Below the pieces are notes generated by a model. It was not told the DNA's origin, searched no databases, and saw only the letters and a list, made by a program, of their open reading frames with translations. A stretch of DNA of 64,000 nt, from NCBI RefSeq assembly GCF_002008165.1, contig NZ_MRDM01000009.1, forward strand, positions 248,001-312,000, given 5' to 3'. The DNA is from Rhizobium laguerreae. GTDB taxonomy: Bacteria > Pseudomonadota > Alphaproteobacteria > Rhizobiales > Rhizobiaceae. This document shows positions 8,023 through 18,371 of the stretch, piece after piece. The translations under genes were made by a program, and so were the position numbers. Positions within the stretch are counted from its first letter, which is position 1. Each line of letters starts with the position of its first letter.

Positions 8023-11000
8023 ATGTCATTCTCTCCAAACCAGGGTGTGTTGAGCGCCCCACCCCGGATCTATTATGTCAATCCACTCCTTCTTCAGGGT
8101 ATCGACGCGTGGCGCGAGGTATTTGACCACGCGGCGGATACCGGTTTCGACCGTGTGCTGACGGCACCTCTATTCGATAGGGGCGGGGAGCGCAGCATCT
8201 TTGCCTCCCAGGATCTGAATCGCCTTGATCCTCAACTGTCGCTCGGAAGCGCAATCGAGGATGGGGTGGGACGCTTGGCGGAGGCCGCCCGCAAGAGCGG
8301 CATCGCCTTGATGATGGACCTGATGCTCGACGGCAAGGCCCGGAATTCCGAGGCGGGCTTTCGCCCCGTCGATCCGAGACGCTCACCATTGGATCCGGAA
8401 GAGCCGATGATCGCGATGGAAGCGGAGTCTCGATCCCGACTGTTAGAAGAGTGGACAGAACGGTTGCAAGAACTTGCCGGTCTCGGCCTCTCCGGCTATC
8501 GGGTGCTCGGGATCGATCGCATTGCGCCGGCGGTTTTCAAATCGCTGATTGCGGCGGTGCGCCAGAAGGCGGACGCGCAATTCTTCGCCTGGACGCCCGG
8601 CACTGATTTTGGGGCGAGGAGCGCGGTCAAGAATACAGGCTTTGATGGATGTTTTTCATCGATGGCCTGGTGGGATTTTGACGAGAGATGGTTCATCGAA
8701 GAACACCGCGTCCAGAAGCAGCTAGGCTGGCAGATCGCTTTTCCGGAGCCGCCATTCGCCAGGCGGATCGCGCACGGAACCGAGAGCCGCGAAATCGTTG
8801 AACGGCGCGCCATAAGGGCGCTGCGCCTAGCTGCCTCGCTCGGCGGCGGCCTGATGGTTCCGATGGGCTTCGAATATGGCGCAGCCGCGCCGCTCGATCC
8901 GACCCATGGGAATGGAACGGGTTTGCGGGGACTGCGGCATGACCTTGCTTTCGATATCTCCTCCGAAATTCGCCTTGCGAACACCGAGATCGGCAATAAA
9001 CCCCATGCGCCGACCGCATCGCTTCGGCTCATCCGCAACGCCAACGGACCAGTCTCAGCGCTGCTGCAGTCTGAGGCGGAAGACCTTCGTAGCACCGAGA
9101 ATGTGCGGTTCATCCTGCTCAACAGGGATCTTCGGAAAAGTGCGCCCGCTCCAGTGACCGCACTGCGCGAAGCGGCCTCCGGTTTTCTGCCCGCCGCAGC
9201 CGACGGCACGGCTCTGCGGCTACGGGCAGGGGAGACCCTGGTGGTCGAAGGCAAGGCGCCGGCGCCGATCACATCCCAGCTGATCCTCGACGCTGAGCAG
9301 GCGACGGCGTCGCCGCGGCTCGCCATCGAAAACATCACGCCGCGGGTCGATGACGGGCGCTTTCCCGTCAAGCGGGTGGTCGGCGACATCGTCACAGTGG
9401 AGGCGGATATATTCGCCGACGGCCACGACCCGATCGCCGCGGTCCTGCTCTGGCGGCCGCTCGATGCGGCGGACTGGAACGAGACGGAGATGCAATTGGT
9501 CGAGAATGACCGCTGGCGCACCGAATTCCTATTAGAACGGGTCGGGCGCTATGAATTTGCCGTCGAGGCATGGAAGAACCCGTTTGCGATTTTTCGCTAC
9601 GAACTGACGAAGAAGAACGATGCCAGGCTGGATCTGAAGCTTGAACTCCAGGAGGGGATAAAGCTCGTCCGTTCGGCCGAGATGCATGCAGGTGACACGC
9701 TCCGCGCCGAATTAAAGGCGCTGCTCGCCAATCTCGAGAGCGCCTCAGATGCCGAGCGAACGGCGATCCTTCTCGATGCCGGAACATCTGAATTGATGAA
9801 CAAGGCGGACAGGCGGCCGTTTCGGCTTCGCTCGACGGCAAGCGCCGTCGATGCCGAACGCAAGGAGGCTGCCTTTGCCAGCTGGTACCAGATCTTCCCG
9901 CGATCGCAGAGCGGCGATCCGAACCGACACGGCACCTTCGACGACGTCATCCCGAGATTGCCCGCCATCCGTGACATGGGCTTCGACGTGCTCTATTTCC
10001 CGCCCATTCATCCGATCGGTTCGACCAACCGGAAAGGCCGCAACAACAGCCTGAAAGCAGGGCCAGATGACCCCGGGAGCCCCTATGCCATCGGTTCCGA
10101 GGAGGGCGGCCATGATGCCATCCACCCCGAGCTCGGCGAGTTCGAGGATTTCCGCCGGCTGGTGGAGGAGGCAAGCCGGCACGGTCTGGAGATCGCTCTC
10201 GACCTGGCGATCCAGGCGTCGCCGGATCACCCCTGGCTGAAGGAGCATCCCGGCTGGTTCGACTGGCGTCCCGACGGCACGATCAAATACGCCGAAAACC
10301 CGCCGAAGAAATACGAGGACATAGTCAACGTCGATTTCTACACAAAAGATGCGCTGCCTTCACTATGGCTGGAGCTCAGGGATATCGTCCAGCTTTGGGT
10401 AGACCAGGGCGTCAAGCTGTTTCGCGTCGACAATCCGCACACAAAGCCCTTTCCGTTCTGGGAATGGCTGATCGGCGATATCAGGGCCCGTCATCCCGAT
10501 GTGATCTTCCTATCGGAAGCCTTCACCAAGCCGAAGGTGATGTACCGCTTGGCGAAGATCGGCTTCTCCCAGTCCTACACCTATTTCACCTGGCGCAATG
10601 CCAAGTGGGAACTTGAGCAATATATGCGGGAGCTGACGGAGACGGCGCCGAAGGAATTCTTCCGCCCGCATTTCTTCGTCAACACGCATGATATCAATCC
10701 GGATTTCCTGCAGAACGCGCCGCGCCCGGCCTTCCTGATCCGCGCAGCACTTGCCGCCACCCTGTCGGGATTGTGGGGCGTTTATAACGGTTTCGAACTT
10801 TGCGAGGGGCGTCCCGATGCCAAGCGCAAGGAATATGCCGACAGCGAGAAATACGAAATCCGCGCCTGGGACTACGACCGCCCGGGCAATATCATCGCTG
10901 AGATCAGGATGCTCAACCGCATCCGGAACGAAAATCTTGCCCTGCATTCGCATCTCGGGCTGACGCTGCTAAACGCCTCGAATGACAACATTTTGTTCTT

Positions 11001-11247
11001 CGAGAAGGCGAGCCGCGCCCGCGACAATGTTTTGTTGATCGCCATCAGTCTCGACCCCCACAATTTCCAGCAGAGCGACGTCGAGCTGCCGCTCTGGAAG
11101 TGGTCGCTCGGAGACGGTGGAGCGCTCGACGCCGAAGACTTGGTCGCTGGGCATCGGTTCAGATGGAATGGCAAGTGGCAGAGAGTGAGCTTCAACCCTC
11201 AGATCCTGCCCTTTGCGATCTGGCGCGTTCGCGCAGCGGAGGCATGA
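8023..11247 (+). CDS. glgE: alpha-1,4-glucan:maltose-1-phosphate maltosyltransferase with N-terminal pseudo-GH13 extension
   Basis: A 1074-residue protein. The C-terminal part (about 430-1074) is a canonical GlgE (GH13_3): an N-terminal beta domain (ITPRVDDGRFPVKRVVGD), then WYQIFPRS, the nucleophile region FRVDNPHTKPF with D803, and FLSEAFT with E832 as acid/base. It extends alpha-1,4-glucans using maltose-1-phosphate. Residues 1-430 form a second (beta/alpha)8-like region in which the GH13 catalytic positions are lost (GYRVLGID and FFAWTPG where the Asp and Glu motifs should be). The start is ATG 8023, with only a weak ribosome site. The next gene follows its stop codon directly, without any gap, and supplies maltose-1-phosphate. 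Confidence 0.92.
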   Translation: MSFSPNQGVLSAPPRIYYVNPLLLQGIDAWREVFDHAADTGFDRVLTAPLFDRGGERSIFASQDLNRLDPQLSLGSAIEDGVGRLAEAARKSGIALMMDLMLDGKARNSEAGFRPVDPRRSPLDPEEPMIAMEAESRSRLLEEWTERLQELAGLGLSGYRVLGIDRIAPAVFKSLIAAVRQKADAQFFAWTPGTDFGARSAVKNTGFDGCFSSMAWWDFDERWFIEEHRVQKQLGWQIAFPEPPFARRIAHGTESREIVERRAIRALRLAASLGGGLMVPMGFEYGAAAPLDPTHGNGTGLRGLRHDLAFDISSEIRLANTEIGNKPHAPTASLRLIRNANGPVSALLQSEAEDLRSTENVRFILLNRDLRKSAPAPVTALREAASGFLPAAADGTALRLRAGETLVVEGKAPAPITSQLILDAEQATASPRLAIENITPRVDDGRFPVKRVVGDIVTVEADIFADGHDPIAAVLLWRPLDAADWNETEMQLVENDRWRTEFLLERVGRYEFAVEAWKNPFAIFRYELTKKNDARLDLKLELQEGIKLVRSAEMHAGDTLRAELKALLANLESASDAERTAILLDAGTSELMNKADRRPFRLRSTASAVDAERKEAAFASWYQIFPRSQSGDPNRHGTFDDVIPRLPAIRDMGFDVLYFPPIHPIGSTNRKGRNNSLKAGPDDPGSPYAIGSEEGGHDAIHPELGEFEDFRRLVEEASRHGLEIALDLAIQASPDHPWLKEHPGWFDWRPDGTIKYAENPPKKYEDIVNVDFYTKDALPSLWLELRDIVQLWVDQGVKLFRVDNPHTKPFPFWEWLIGDIRARHPDVIFLSEAFTKPKVMYRLAKIGFSQSYTYFTWRNAKWELEQYMRELTETAPKEFFRPHFFVNTHDINPDFLQNAPRPAFLIRAALAATLSGLWGVYNGFELCEGRPDAKRKEYADSEKYEIRAWDYDRPGNIIAEIRMLNRIRNENLALHSHLGLTLLNASNDNILFFEKASRARDNVLLIAISLDPHNFQQSDVELPLWKWSLGDGGALDAEDLVAGHRFRWNGKWQRVSFNPQILPFAIWRVRAAEA

Positions 11248-14200
11248 ATGGACACCTTGAATCCTGATGGTATGAACCAGCCGCTCTGGTACAAAGACGC
11301 TATCATCTACCAGCTGCACATCAAGTCGTTCTACGACGCCAATGGCGACGGGGTCGGCGACTTCGCCGGCCTGCACCAGAAGCTCGATCACATCGCAGCC
11401 CTCGGCGTCAATGCCATCTGGCTTTTGCCCTTCTTTCCCTCTCCGCGCCGAGACGACGGCTACGACATCGCCGACTATGGCAGTGTCAGCTCCGATTACG
11501 GAACGGTGGAGGACTTCCAGGCTTTCGTCGACGCCGCCCACCAGCGCAATATCCGCGTCATCATCGAACTCGTCATTAATCACACCTCCGATCAGCATCC
11601 CTGGTTCCAGCGCGCGCGCCAGGCGCCGGCGGGATCGCCAGAGCGCGACTTCTACGTCTGGTCCGATACCGATCAGAAATTTCCGGAAACGCGGATCATT
11701 TTCATCGATACGGAAAAATCCAACTGGACATGGGACGCGGTCGCCGGCGCCTATTACTGGCACCGTTTCTATTCCCATCAGCCCGACCTCAATTTCGATA
11801 GCCCCCTTGTCATGGAGGAATTGCTGAGGGTGATGCGCTTCTGGCTGGAAACCGGCATCGACGGATTTCGTCTCGACGCGATCCCCTACCTCGTCGAGCG
11901 CGAGGGGACGATCAACGAAAACCTGCCGGAAACCCACGCGATCCTCAAACGCATACGCGCCGCGCTCGATGCCACCCACCCCGGCGTGATGCTGCTTGCC
12001 GAGGCCAATCAATGGCCGGAGGACACGCGCGAATATTTCGGAGAGGGTGACGAATGCCACATGGCCTTCCACTTCCCGCTGATGCCGCGCATGTATATGG
12101 CCATCGCCAAGGAGGACCGGTTTCCGATCACCGACATCCTGCGCCAGACGCCTGAAATTCCCGACAACTGCCAATGGGCGATCTTCCTTCGCAACCATGA
12201 CGAGCTGACGCTCGAAATGGTGACCGACGCCGAGCGGGATTATCTCTGGGAGACCTATGCATCCGACAAACGTGCCCGCATCAATCTCGGCATAAGGCGG
12301 CGCTTAGCGCCGTTGATGGAGCGCGACCGCCGGCGGATCGAGCTGATGAACGCGCTTCTTCTGTCGATGCCGGGAACGCCTGTCATCTATTACGGGGACG
12401 AGATCGGCATGGGTGACAATATCTATCTCGGCGACCGGGACGGGGTGCGGACGCCGATGCAATGGTCGCCGGACCGTAACGGCGGCTTCTCCAGGGTAGA
12501 CCCGGCGCGTCTCGTCCTGCCGCCGGTCGCAGATCCCCTTTACGGTTTCGAGGCGGTCAACGTCGAGGCACAGAGCACGGATGCGCATTCGCTGCTCAAC
12601 TGGACGCGCAAGATGCTGGCGCTGCGCGGCAGGCATCCGGCCTTCGGGCGCGGCTCATTGCGGTTCCTCTCGCCTGAGAACCGAAAGATTCTCGCTTATC
12701 TCAGGGAGTATGAGGGCGAGACGCTGATGTGCGTCGCAAACCTCTCGCGGCTGCCCCAGGCGGTCGAGCTCGACCTCTCGGCTTTCGAGGGCCGCGTACC
12801 GATCGAATTGACCGGCATGTCGCCCTTTCCGCCGATCGGCCAGCTGACCTATCTGCTAACATTGCCGCCCTACGGTTTCTTCTGGTTCCAGCTGGAGGCC
12901 GATGCCGACCCACCGGCATGGCGCACCGCGCCGCCGGAGCAGCTTCCCGATCTGGTGACGATGGTCATCCGCCGCGGCCTGCTCGATCTTGTCGATGAAC
13001 CCAAGCTTGCGCGCACCCTCAGCACCGAAATCCTGCCGGCCTATCTCGCGAAGCGGCGGTGGTTCGGGGCGAAAGACCAGGCGCTTCAGGCGGCACGTCT
13101 GATCTCCGCAACGCCGATCCCGTTTGCCGACGGCATCGTTCTCGGCGAATTGGAAGCCGTGCTGCCGAACCACAGCGAATCCTACCAGCTGCCGCTGGCG
13201 GTTGCCTGGGACGATGCGCAACCGTCCGCGCTGACCCAGCAGCTGGCACTCGGACGGATTCGCCAGGGCAGGCGCGTCGGTTTCCTGACGGACGGATTTG
13301 CCGTGGAGGCAATGGCGCGTGGCATCCTGCGTGGGCTTGGAGACCGCTCGCGCATCACCGGCCGCACCGGCACCCTCGAATTTCTCGGCACCGAGCGGCT
13401 CGACCGCCTCGAAGTCACCGACGACCTTCCGGTCCATTGGCTCTCGGCCGAGCAGTCCAACAGCTCGCTGATTGTCGGCGACCTCGCGATGATCAAGCTG
13501 ATCAGGCACATCTTTCCCGGTATTCATCCGGAGGTCGAGATGACGCGCTATCTGACGCGCGCCGGCTATGACCACACGGCGCCCCTGCTCGGCGAGGTCG
13601 CGCATACGGATTCCAGCGGACGCCGTTCGACCTTGATCATCGTCCAGGGCGCGATCCGCAATCAGGGCGACGCCTGGAACTGGATGTTGAACAATCTGCG
13701 CCGTGGGGCAGACGAACTCGTGCTGAACGACCCGGCTGTCCAACCGGGCGATGACGTCTTTCGGCCGTTGATCAGCTTCGTCGCGATGGTCGGCCTCAGG
13801 CTCGGCGAACTGCATGTCGTGCTCGCCGGGGATACCGGGGACGAGGCCTTCAGCCCGGTGGTCGCTGGCGACAGTGAGGTCGAAGCGATAAAGAAGGCGG
13901 TTGCCGGCGAGGTCGCCTATGCCCTGTCGAAGCTCGACGAACGCGCAGAGAATGCCGATCCCGCCATCGACCTGCTTGCGGCACCGCTTCTCGAGCGCCG
14001 CTCCGAACTCGTCGAACTCGCCGCGACGCTGGCGGAAAGCACCCGTGATATGCTGATGACGCGCACGCATGGCGATTTTCATCTTGGCCAGATCCTCGTC
14101 AGCGAAGGCGATGCCGTCATCATCGACTTCGAGGGCGAGCCCGCGAAAAACCTGACCGAGCGCCGGGCCAAGACAAACCCGCTGCGTGATGTCGCCGGGC

Positions 14201-14529
14201 TTTTGAGATCGCTGAACTACCTCGTAGCCACCGCCCAGCTCGATAACGACGCGGTCATCGAACATGAGAACGAAGTCCGGCGCGAGGCGATCGCCCGCTT
14301 CGGGCGCCATGCTGAGGAGGCCTTTCTCGATGCCTATTCGCAGGCGGTCTCCGTATCGAAGGAGCTTGACATGCCACCCGATCAAAGACGGAGGGTTCTC
14401 GATGCCTTTCTTCTCGAAAAGGCCGCCTATGAGATCGCCTATGAGGCCCGCAACAGGCCGAAATGGCTTCCGATCCCGCTATCCGGCTTTACCGAAATCG
14501 TATCGCGTCTGGCGGGGGTCAAGGCATGA
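11248..14529 (+). CDS. treS: trehalose synthase-maltokinase fusion (TreS-Mak/Pep2)
   Basis: A 1093-residue bifunctional enzyme. Residues 1-560 are trehalose synthase (GH13_16): [17 protein letters not shown], the nucleophile in [10 protein letters not shown] (D210), the acid/base in [11 protein letters not shown] (E252), and RNHDELTLE. From about residue 595 ([16 protein letters not shown]) to the end lies a maltokinase with THGDFHLGQ and IDFEGEP. Together they isomerise trehalose to maltose and phosphorylate it to maltose-1-phosphate, the GlgE donor. The ATG immediately follows the glgE TGA, and its own TGA overlaps the glgB ATG, so the operon is tightly coupled. Confidence 0.95.
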   Translation: MDTLNPDGMNQPLWYKDAIIYQLHIKSFYDANGDGVGDFAGLHQKLDHIAALGVNAIWLLPFFPSPRRDDGYDIADYGSVSSDYGTVEDFQAFVDAAHQRNIRVIIELVINHTSDQHPWFQRARQAPAGSPERDFYVWSDTDQKFPETRIIFIDTEKSNWTWDAVAGAYYWHRFYSHQPDLNFDSPLVMEELLRVMRFWLETGIDGFRLDAIPYLVEREGTINENLPETHAILKRIRAALDATHPGVMLLAEANQWPEDTREYFGEGDECHMAFHFPLMPRMYMAIAKEDRFPITDILRQTPEIPDNCQWAIFLRNHDELTLEMVTDAERDYLWETYASDKRARINLGIRRRLAPLMERDRRRIELMNALLLSMPGTPVIYYGDEIGMGDNIYLGDRDGVRTPMQWSPDRNGGFSRVDPARLVLPPVADPLYGFEAVNVEAQSTDAHSLLNWTRKMLALRGRHPAFGRGSLRFLSPENRKILAYLREYEGETLMCVANLSRLPQAVELDLSAFEGRVPIELTGMSPFPPIGQLTYLLTLPPYGFFWFQLEADADPPAWRTAPPEQLPDLVTMVIRRGLLDLVDEPKLARTLSTEILPAYLAKRRWFGAKDQALQAARLISATPIPFADGIVLGELEAVLPNHSESYQLPLAVAWDDAQPSALTQQLALGRIRQGRRVGFLTDGFAVEAMARGILRGLGDRSRITGRTGTLEFLGTERLDRLEVTDDLPVHWLSAEQSNSSLIVGDLAMIKLIRHIFPGIHPEVEMTRYLTRAGYDHTAPLLGEVAHTDSSGRRSTLIIVQGAIRNQGDAWNWMLNNLRRGADELVLNDPAVQPGDDVFRPLISFVAMVGLRLGELHVVLAGDTGDEAFSPVVAGDSEVEAIKKAVAGEVAYALSKLDERAENADPAIDLLAAPLLERRSELVELAATLAESTRDMLMTRTHGDFHLGQILVSEGDAVIIDFEGEPAKNLTERRAKTNPLRDVAGLLRSLNYLVATAQLDNDAVIEHENEVRREAIARFGRHAEEAFLDAYSQAVSVSKELDMPPDQRRRVLDAFLLEKAAYEIAYEARNRPKWLPIPLSGFTEIVSRLAGVKA

Positions 14530-16736
14530 ATGTTGAGCGCTCGGAACTCCTGGCGGGCATCGGACAGGATGCGCTATGGGCCTTGATCGAGGGCCGCCAC
14601 GGCGATCCCTTTTCGATCCTCGGTCCTCACGAAAGCGGCGGCATGACGATCGTGCGGGTATACCTGCCTGGCGCCGAAGCGGTTGATCTCATTGATGCGA
14701 CGAGCGGCCGGGTGGTGACGCCGTTCAGCATCGCCCACCCGTCAGGCCTGTTTGCCGCGGCCGCCGCCTCGAGGACGGGATACCGGCTGCGGATCACATG
14801 GCCGGATGCAGTCCAGATCACCGAGGACCCCTACAGTTTCGGTCTGCTGCTCGGAGAGCTCGACCTCCATCTGATATCGGAGGGCACTCACTATAGTCTG
14901 AGCCGGACGCTCGGCGCGGTGGCGATGTCGATCGACGGTGTACCGGGCGTTCGTTTCGCCGTGTGGGCGCCAAATGCGCGCCGCGTCTCGGTTGTCGGCG
15001 ACTTCAACGCCTGGGACGGACGGCGAAACCCGATGCGGCTGAGACCGTCGGCGGGCGTCTGGGAACTGTTCATGCCACGCCTCGCCCCGGGCGAAAGATA
15101 CAAGTTCGAGATCGTCGATGCGCAGGGGGCCTGCCTGCCGCAGAAGGCCGATCCGGTGGCGAGGGCGAGCGAGGCCGCTCCGTCCACAGCCTCCATCGTC
15201 GCATCGTCAACGCCGTTTCGATGGACCGATGACGGCTGGATGAAGGGCCGGTCCCGGCAAGACAGGCTGGAGGGCGCGTTCTCCGTCTATGAGGTGCACG
15301 TCGGCTCCTGGTTTCGCGATCAAAAGGACGGCAACAGGTCGCTCGACTGGGTCGAACTCAGCCAGCGGCTGGTTCCCTATGTCAGCGACATGGGCTTTAC
15401 CCATATCGAGCTGCTTCCGATCATGGAGCATCCGTTCGGCGGCTCCTGGGGCTATCAGCCGCTCGGCCTTTTCGCTCCAACCGGCCGATATGGGACGCCT
15501 GAGGATTTCGCCTATTTCGTCGACCGGTGCCATGGCGCCGGGCTCGGCGTCATTCTCGACTGGGTGCCCGCCCACTTTCCCACCGACGTATGGGGGCTTG
15601 CCCGCTTCGACGGCAGCGCGCTTTACGAGCACGAAGATCCGCGCGAAGGCTTTCACCGCGACTGGAACACGCTGATCTACAATCTCGGCCGCAACGAGGT
15701 GAAGGGTTTCCTGATCGCCAGCGCGCTGGAATGGCTGGAGCGCTACCATATCGACGGTTTGCGGGTCGATGCCGTTGCCTCGATGCTTTACCGCGACTAC
15801 AGCCGCAACGAGGGCGAATGGATTCCCAACCGATATGGCGGCCGGGAGAATCTGGAAGCTGTCGAATTCTTCAAGCACCTGAACAGCATCATTCACGAGC
15901 GCTGCCCGCACGCGGTGACGATCGCCGAGGAATCGACGGCCTGGCCGGGGGTGACGAAGCCGCCGGAGCAAGGGGGGCTGGGCTTCGACATCAAATGGAA
16001 CATGGGCTGGATGCATGACAGCCTGAGTTACATCGAGAAGGATCCGATTTACCGGAGTTACGCCCATGGCACGATGACCTTCGGCATGATCTACGCCTAT
16101 TCCGAACGCTTCATTCTGCCGATTTCACATGACGAAGTCGTCTACGGAAAGGGCTCGCTGCTGACGAAGATGCCGGGCGACGAATGGCAGAAATTCGCCA
16201 ATCTGCGCAGCTATCTCGCCTTCATGTGGGGCCATCCCGGCAAGAAGCTCTTGTTCATGGGGAGCGAAGTCGCTCAGCCTGGCGAGTGGAACCATGACGG
16301 GTCGGTGACCTGGGATGTGCTGGACCGGCCTCAGCATGCAGGAATTCAGCGGCTGGTGAAGGATCTGAACGGCCTTTACGCGGACGAGCCGGCATTGCAG
16401 TTCGGCGACTTTCATCCCGAGGGTTTCGAATGGGCGGCAGCCGACGACGCCGTCAATTCCGTCCTCGGCATGCTCCGTTATGCGCCCGATGGCGCTTCAC
16501 CGGTGCTGGTCATGTCGAACTTCACGCCGGTGCCGCGTTACGGCTACAGGATCGGCGTGCCGCAGGACGGGGTGTGGATCGAGCGGATTACCACGGATGC
16601 GCGGGAATATGGCGGCTCGGGCCTTGTCAATGGCGCCGTGTCGAGCGAGCCCATTCCCGCACACGGCAGGCCCGTCTCCCTGTCGCTGACGCTGCCGCCG
16701 CTGGCGACGATCTTTCTCAAGGGACCGTCATTTTGA
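14526..16736 (+). CDS. glgB: 1,4-alpha-glucan branching enzyme
   Basis: A 736-residue GH13_9 branching enzyme. Two N-terminal CBM48-like modules precede the barrel ([11 protein letters not shown] near residue 35; [21 protein letters not shown] near 160). Catalytic residues are D415 ([17 protein letters not shown]) and E468 ([11 protein letters not shown]), with [14 protein letters not shown] further on. The length and spacing match E. coli GlgB (D405/E458). The ATG overlaps the treS stop (ATGA). It creates alpha-1,6 branches in the glucan made by GlgE, closing the trehalose-to-branched-glucan pathway encoded by this operon. Confidence 0.95.
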   Translation: MNVERSELLAGIGQDALWALIEGRHGDPFSILGPHESGGMTIVRVYLPGAEAVDLIDATSGRVVTPFSIAHPSGLFAAAAASRTGYRLRITWPDAVQITEDPYSFGLLLGELDLHLISEGTHYSLSRTLGAVAMSIDGVPGVRFAVWAPNARRVSVVGDFNAWDGRRNPMRLRPSAGVWELFMPRLAPGERYKFEIVDAQGACLPQKADPVARASEAAPSTASIVASSTPFRWTDDGWMKGRSRQDRLEGAFSVYEVHVGSWFRDQKDGNRSLDWVELSQRLVPYVSDMGFTHIELLPIMEHPFGGSWGYQPLGLFAPTGRYGTPEDFAYFVDRCHGAGLGVILDWVPAHFPTDVWGLARFDGSALYEHEDPREGFHRDWNTLIYNLGRNEVKGFLIASALEWLERYHIDGLRVDAVASMLYRDYSRNEGEWIPNRYGGRENLEAVEFFKHLNSIIHERCPHAVTIAEESTAWPGVTKPPEQGGLGFDIKWNMGWMHDSLSYIEKDPIYRSYAHGTMTFGMIYAYSERFILPISHDEVVYGKGSLLTKMPGDEWQKFANLRSYLAFMWGHPGKKLLFMGSEVAQPGEWNHDGSVTWDVLDRPQHAGIQRLVKDLNGLYADEPALQFGDFHPEGFEWAAADDAVNSVLGMLRYAPDGASPVLVMSNFTPVPRYGYRIGVPQDGVWIERITTDAREYGGSGLVNGAVSSEPIPAHGRPVSLSLTLPPLATIFLKGPSF

Positions 16737-16742
16737 TCGGTT

Positions 16743-18371
16743 TCATTCGGTGTGCGGAGCCGGATGAATGAAAGGCCAAGGGCTCGCCTCGGATCCCTTC
16801 TCGATGGGAACCTCGATGAGAACAGGTTCGTCGAGAGATAGGGCTTTCTCGATCGCGTCTTTCAATTCGCCAGGGCTCGTCACCTTGAATGCTCGAATGC
16901 CGAAGCTCTCGCCAAGCGCGACAAAATCTGGATTGGTCAGCTCCGAGCCAAGATAGCGGCCTTTATACGCCTGCTTCTGGTCACGCAGTACGTTGCCATA
17001 GGCCGAATTGTTGAAGACGATGGCGATGACATTGATCTTATGCTGGACGGCGGTAGCGAGTTCCTGAACCCCGAACATGAAGCCGCCATCGCCGGAAACA
17101 GAAATAACGGCCTTGTCGGGATTGGCGACTTTCACGCCCAAGGCCGTGTTGAAGCCGAAACCCAGATTGTCCTGATAGCCGCATGTGACGTACTGACGAG
17201 GGGCATAGACCGGGAATGCAAATCGGGCGGTAAAGCCCATCTGGCAGATTTCCTCGACGAAGAAGCCGTCCCTTGGCAGGGCTTCGCGAATGGCATCGAG
17301 ATAGACGAGTTGCGGCTGCACTGCCGAGAAGCGAGACCTTGCCTTTTCGTTGAGCTCGGCAAATTCGCGCGTGCGATCCTTGCGGCTGGAACCTGCCAGC
17401 GCATCGAGCAGAGCCTGCGTTCCCTCCTTGGCATCCGAGACGATGCCGACATCGGGCTTGAGACGGACCATCTCGGTTGGATCGATATCGATGCGGATCA
17501 CCTTGAGATCCTTGGGAAGCCACTTCCATCGCATGAACTGCAATTCCAGCCGGCTGCCGATCCCGATCAGAACATCAGTATTCTTCCAATATTCGTAGGC
17601 GGCGACGAAATTCAGGTAGTTGGGATGGTCGTCGGCGACGATGCCCTTGCCGGAGCGATGGGACGTGACCGGCGACTGCAGCAATTCCGCAAGAGCAGCG
17701 ATTTCCGCTCCAGCATCCACCGCGCCGCCACCAACCATGATCATCGGGTTGCTGGCACCTGATATCAGTGACGCCGCGGCAGCGACCTGATCAGGGTTGA
17801 CGGCCGGATGAGGTGCTCTCGTGCCAACCGGCAGATCGGTTTCTGGGCCGAATTGCCCGAACACGTCCCATGGCGCTTCGACCGCTCCTGGACCCTGGCG
17901 GCCGGAGAGCATTTTGGCGACGACCTCGGCCGTGACAGGACCGGTTTCGGACTGGTGATTGATCCGCTCCGCCGTTTTCGTAATCCCGCGCATCGTCGCG
18001 AGCTGATCCGGCAGTTCGTGCAACTGTCCTCTGCCTTGACCGATCAGGTGGGACATGATGTTGCCGGTGATGCACAGCACCGGGGCATTGGCGCCGTAAG
18101 CGGTGCAGAGCGCCGCGCCGGAATTGAGGACGCCTGGGCCTGGAACGACGGTATAGGCGCCGATCTGGCCGGTGGATTTGGCATAGCCATAGGCCATGTA
18201 ACCGGCGCCCTGTTCGTGTCTGGTGTGAATGAACCGAATTCTGTCACCGGCACCGTAGAGGGCATCGTTAAAATCATACATGTGGGCGCCGGGGATGCCG
18301 AATACGGTGTCGATCCCATGGGCGACGAGTGAACGGGTCATCGCCTGACCGGTCGTTTCTTTCCTGCTCAT
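16743..18371 (-). CDS. thiamine-pyrophosphate-dependent enzyme (acetolactate-synthase-like)
   Basis: A 542-residue protein of the acetolactate synthase / benzoylformate decarboxylase superfamily. It has the catalytic Glu in HTRHEQGAGYMAYGYAK (about residue 53), a central FAD/ADP-type domain, and a TPP-binding GDGGFMFGVQELATAV...NNSAYGN segment (about 430-470). No ALS small subunit is adjacent, so true branched-chain biosynthesis is unlikely; a 2-oxo-acid decarboxylase or carboligase role is more plausible. Its start overlaps the stop of the aminotransferase by 4 bp, which suggests it acts on the 2-oxo acid made by that enzyme. Its 3' end lies only 6 bp from the convergent glgB. Confidence 0.82.
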   Translation of the reverse strand: MSRKETTGQAMTRSLVAHGIDTVFGIPGAHMYDFNDALYGAGDRIRFIHTRHEQGAGYMAYGYAKSTGQIGAYTVVPGPGVLNSGAALCTAYGANAPVLCITGNIMSHLIGQGRGQLHELPDQLATMRGITKTAERINHQSETGPVTAEVVAKMLSGRQGPGAVEAPWDVFGQFGPETDLPVGTRAPHPAVNPDQVAAAASLISGASNPMIMVGGGAVDAGAEIAALAELLQSPVTSHRSGKGIVADDHPNYLNFVAAYEYWKNTDVLIGIGSRLELQFMRWKWLPKDLKVIRIDIDPTEMVRLKPDVGIVSDAKEGTQALLDALAGSSRKDRTREFAELNEKARSRFSAVQPQLVYLDAIREALPRDGFFVEEICQMGFTARFAFPVYAPRQYVTCGYQDNLGFGFNTALGVKVANPDKAVISVSGDGGFMFGVQELATAVQHKINVIAIVFNNSAYGNVLRDQKQAYKGRYLGSELTNPDFVALGESFGIRAFKVTSPGELKDAIEKALSLDEPVLIEVPIEKGSEASPWPFIHPAPHTE

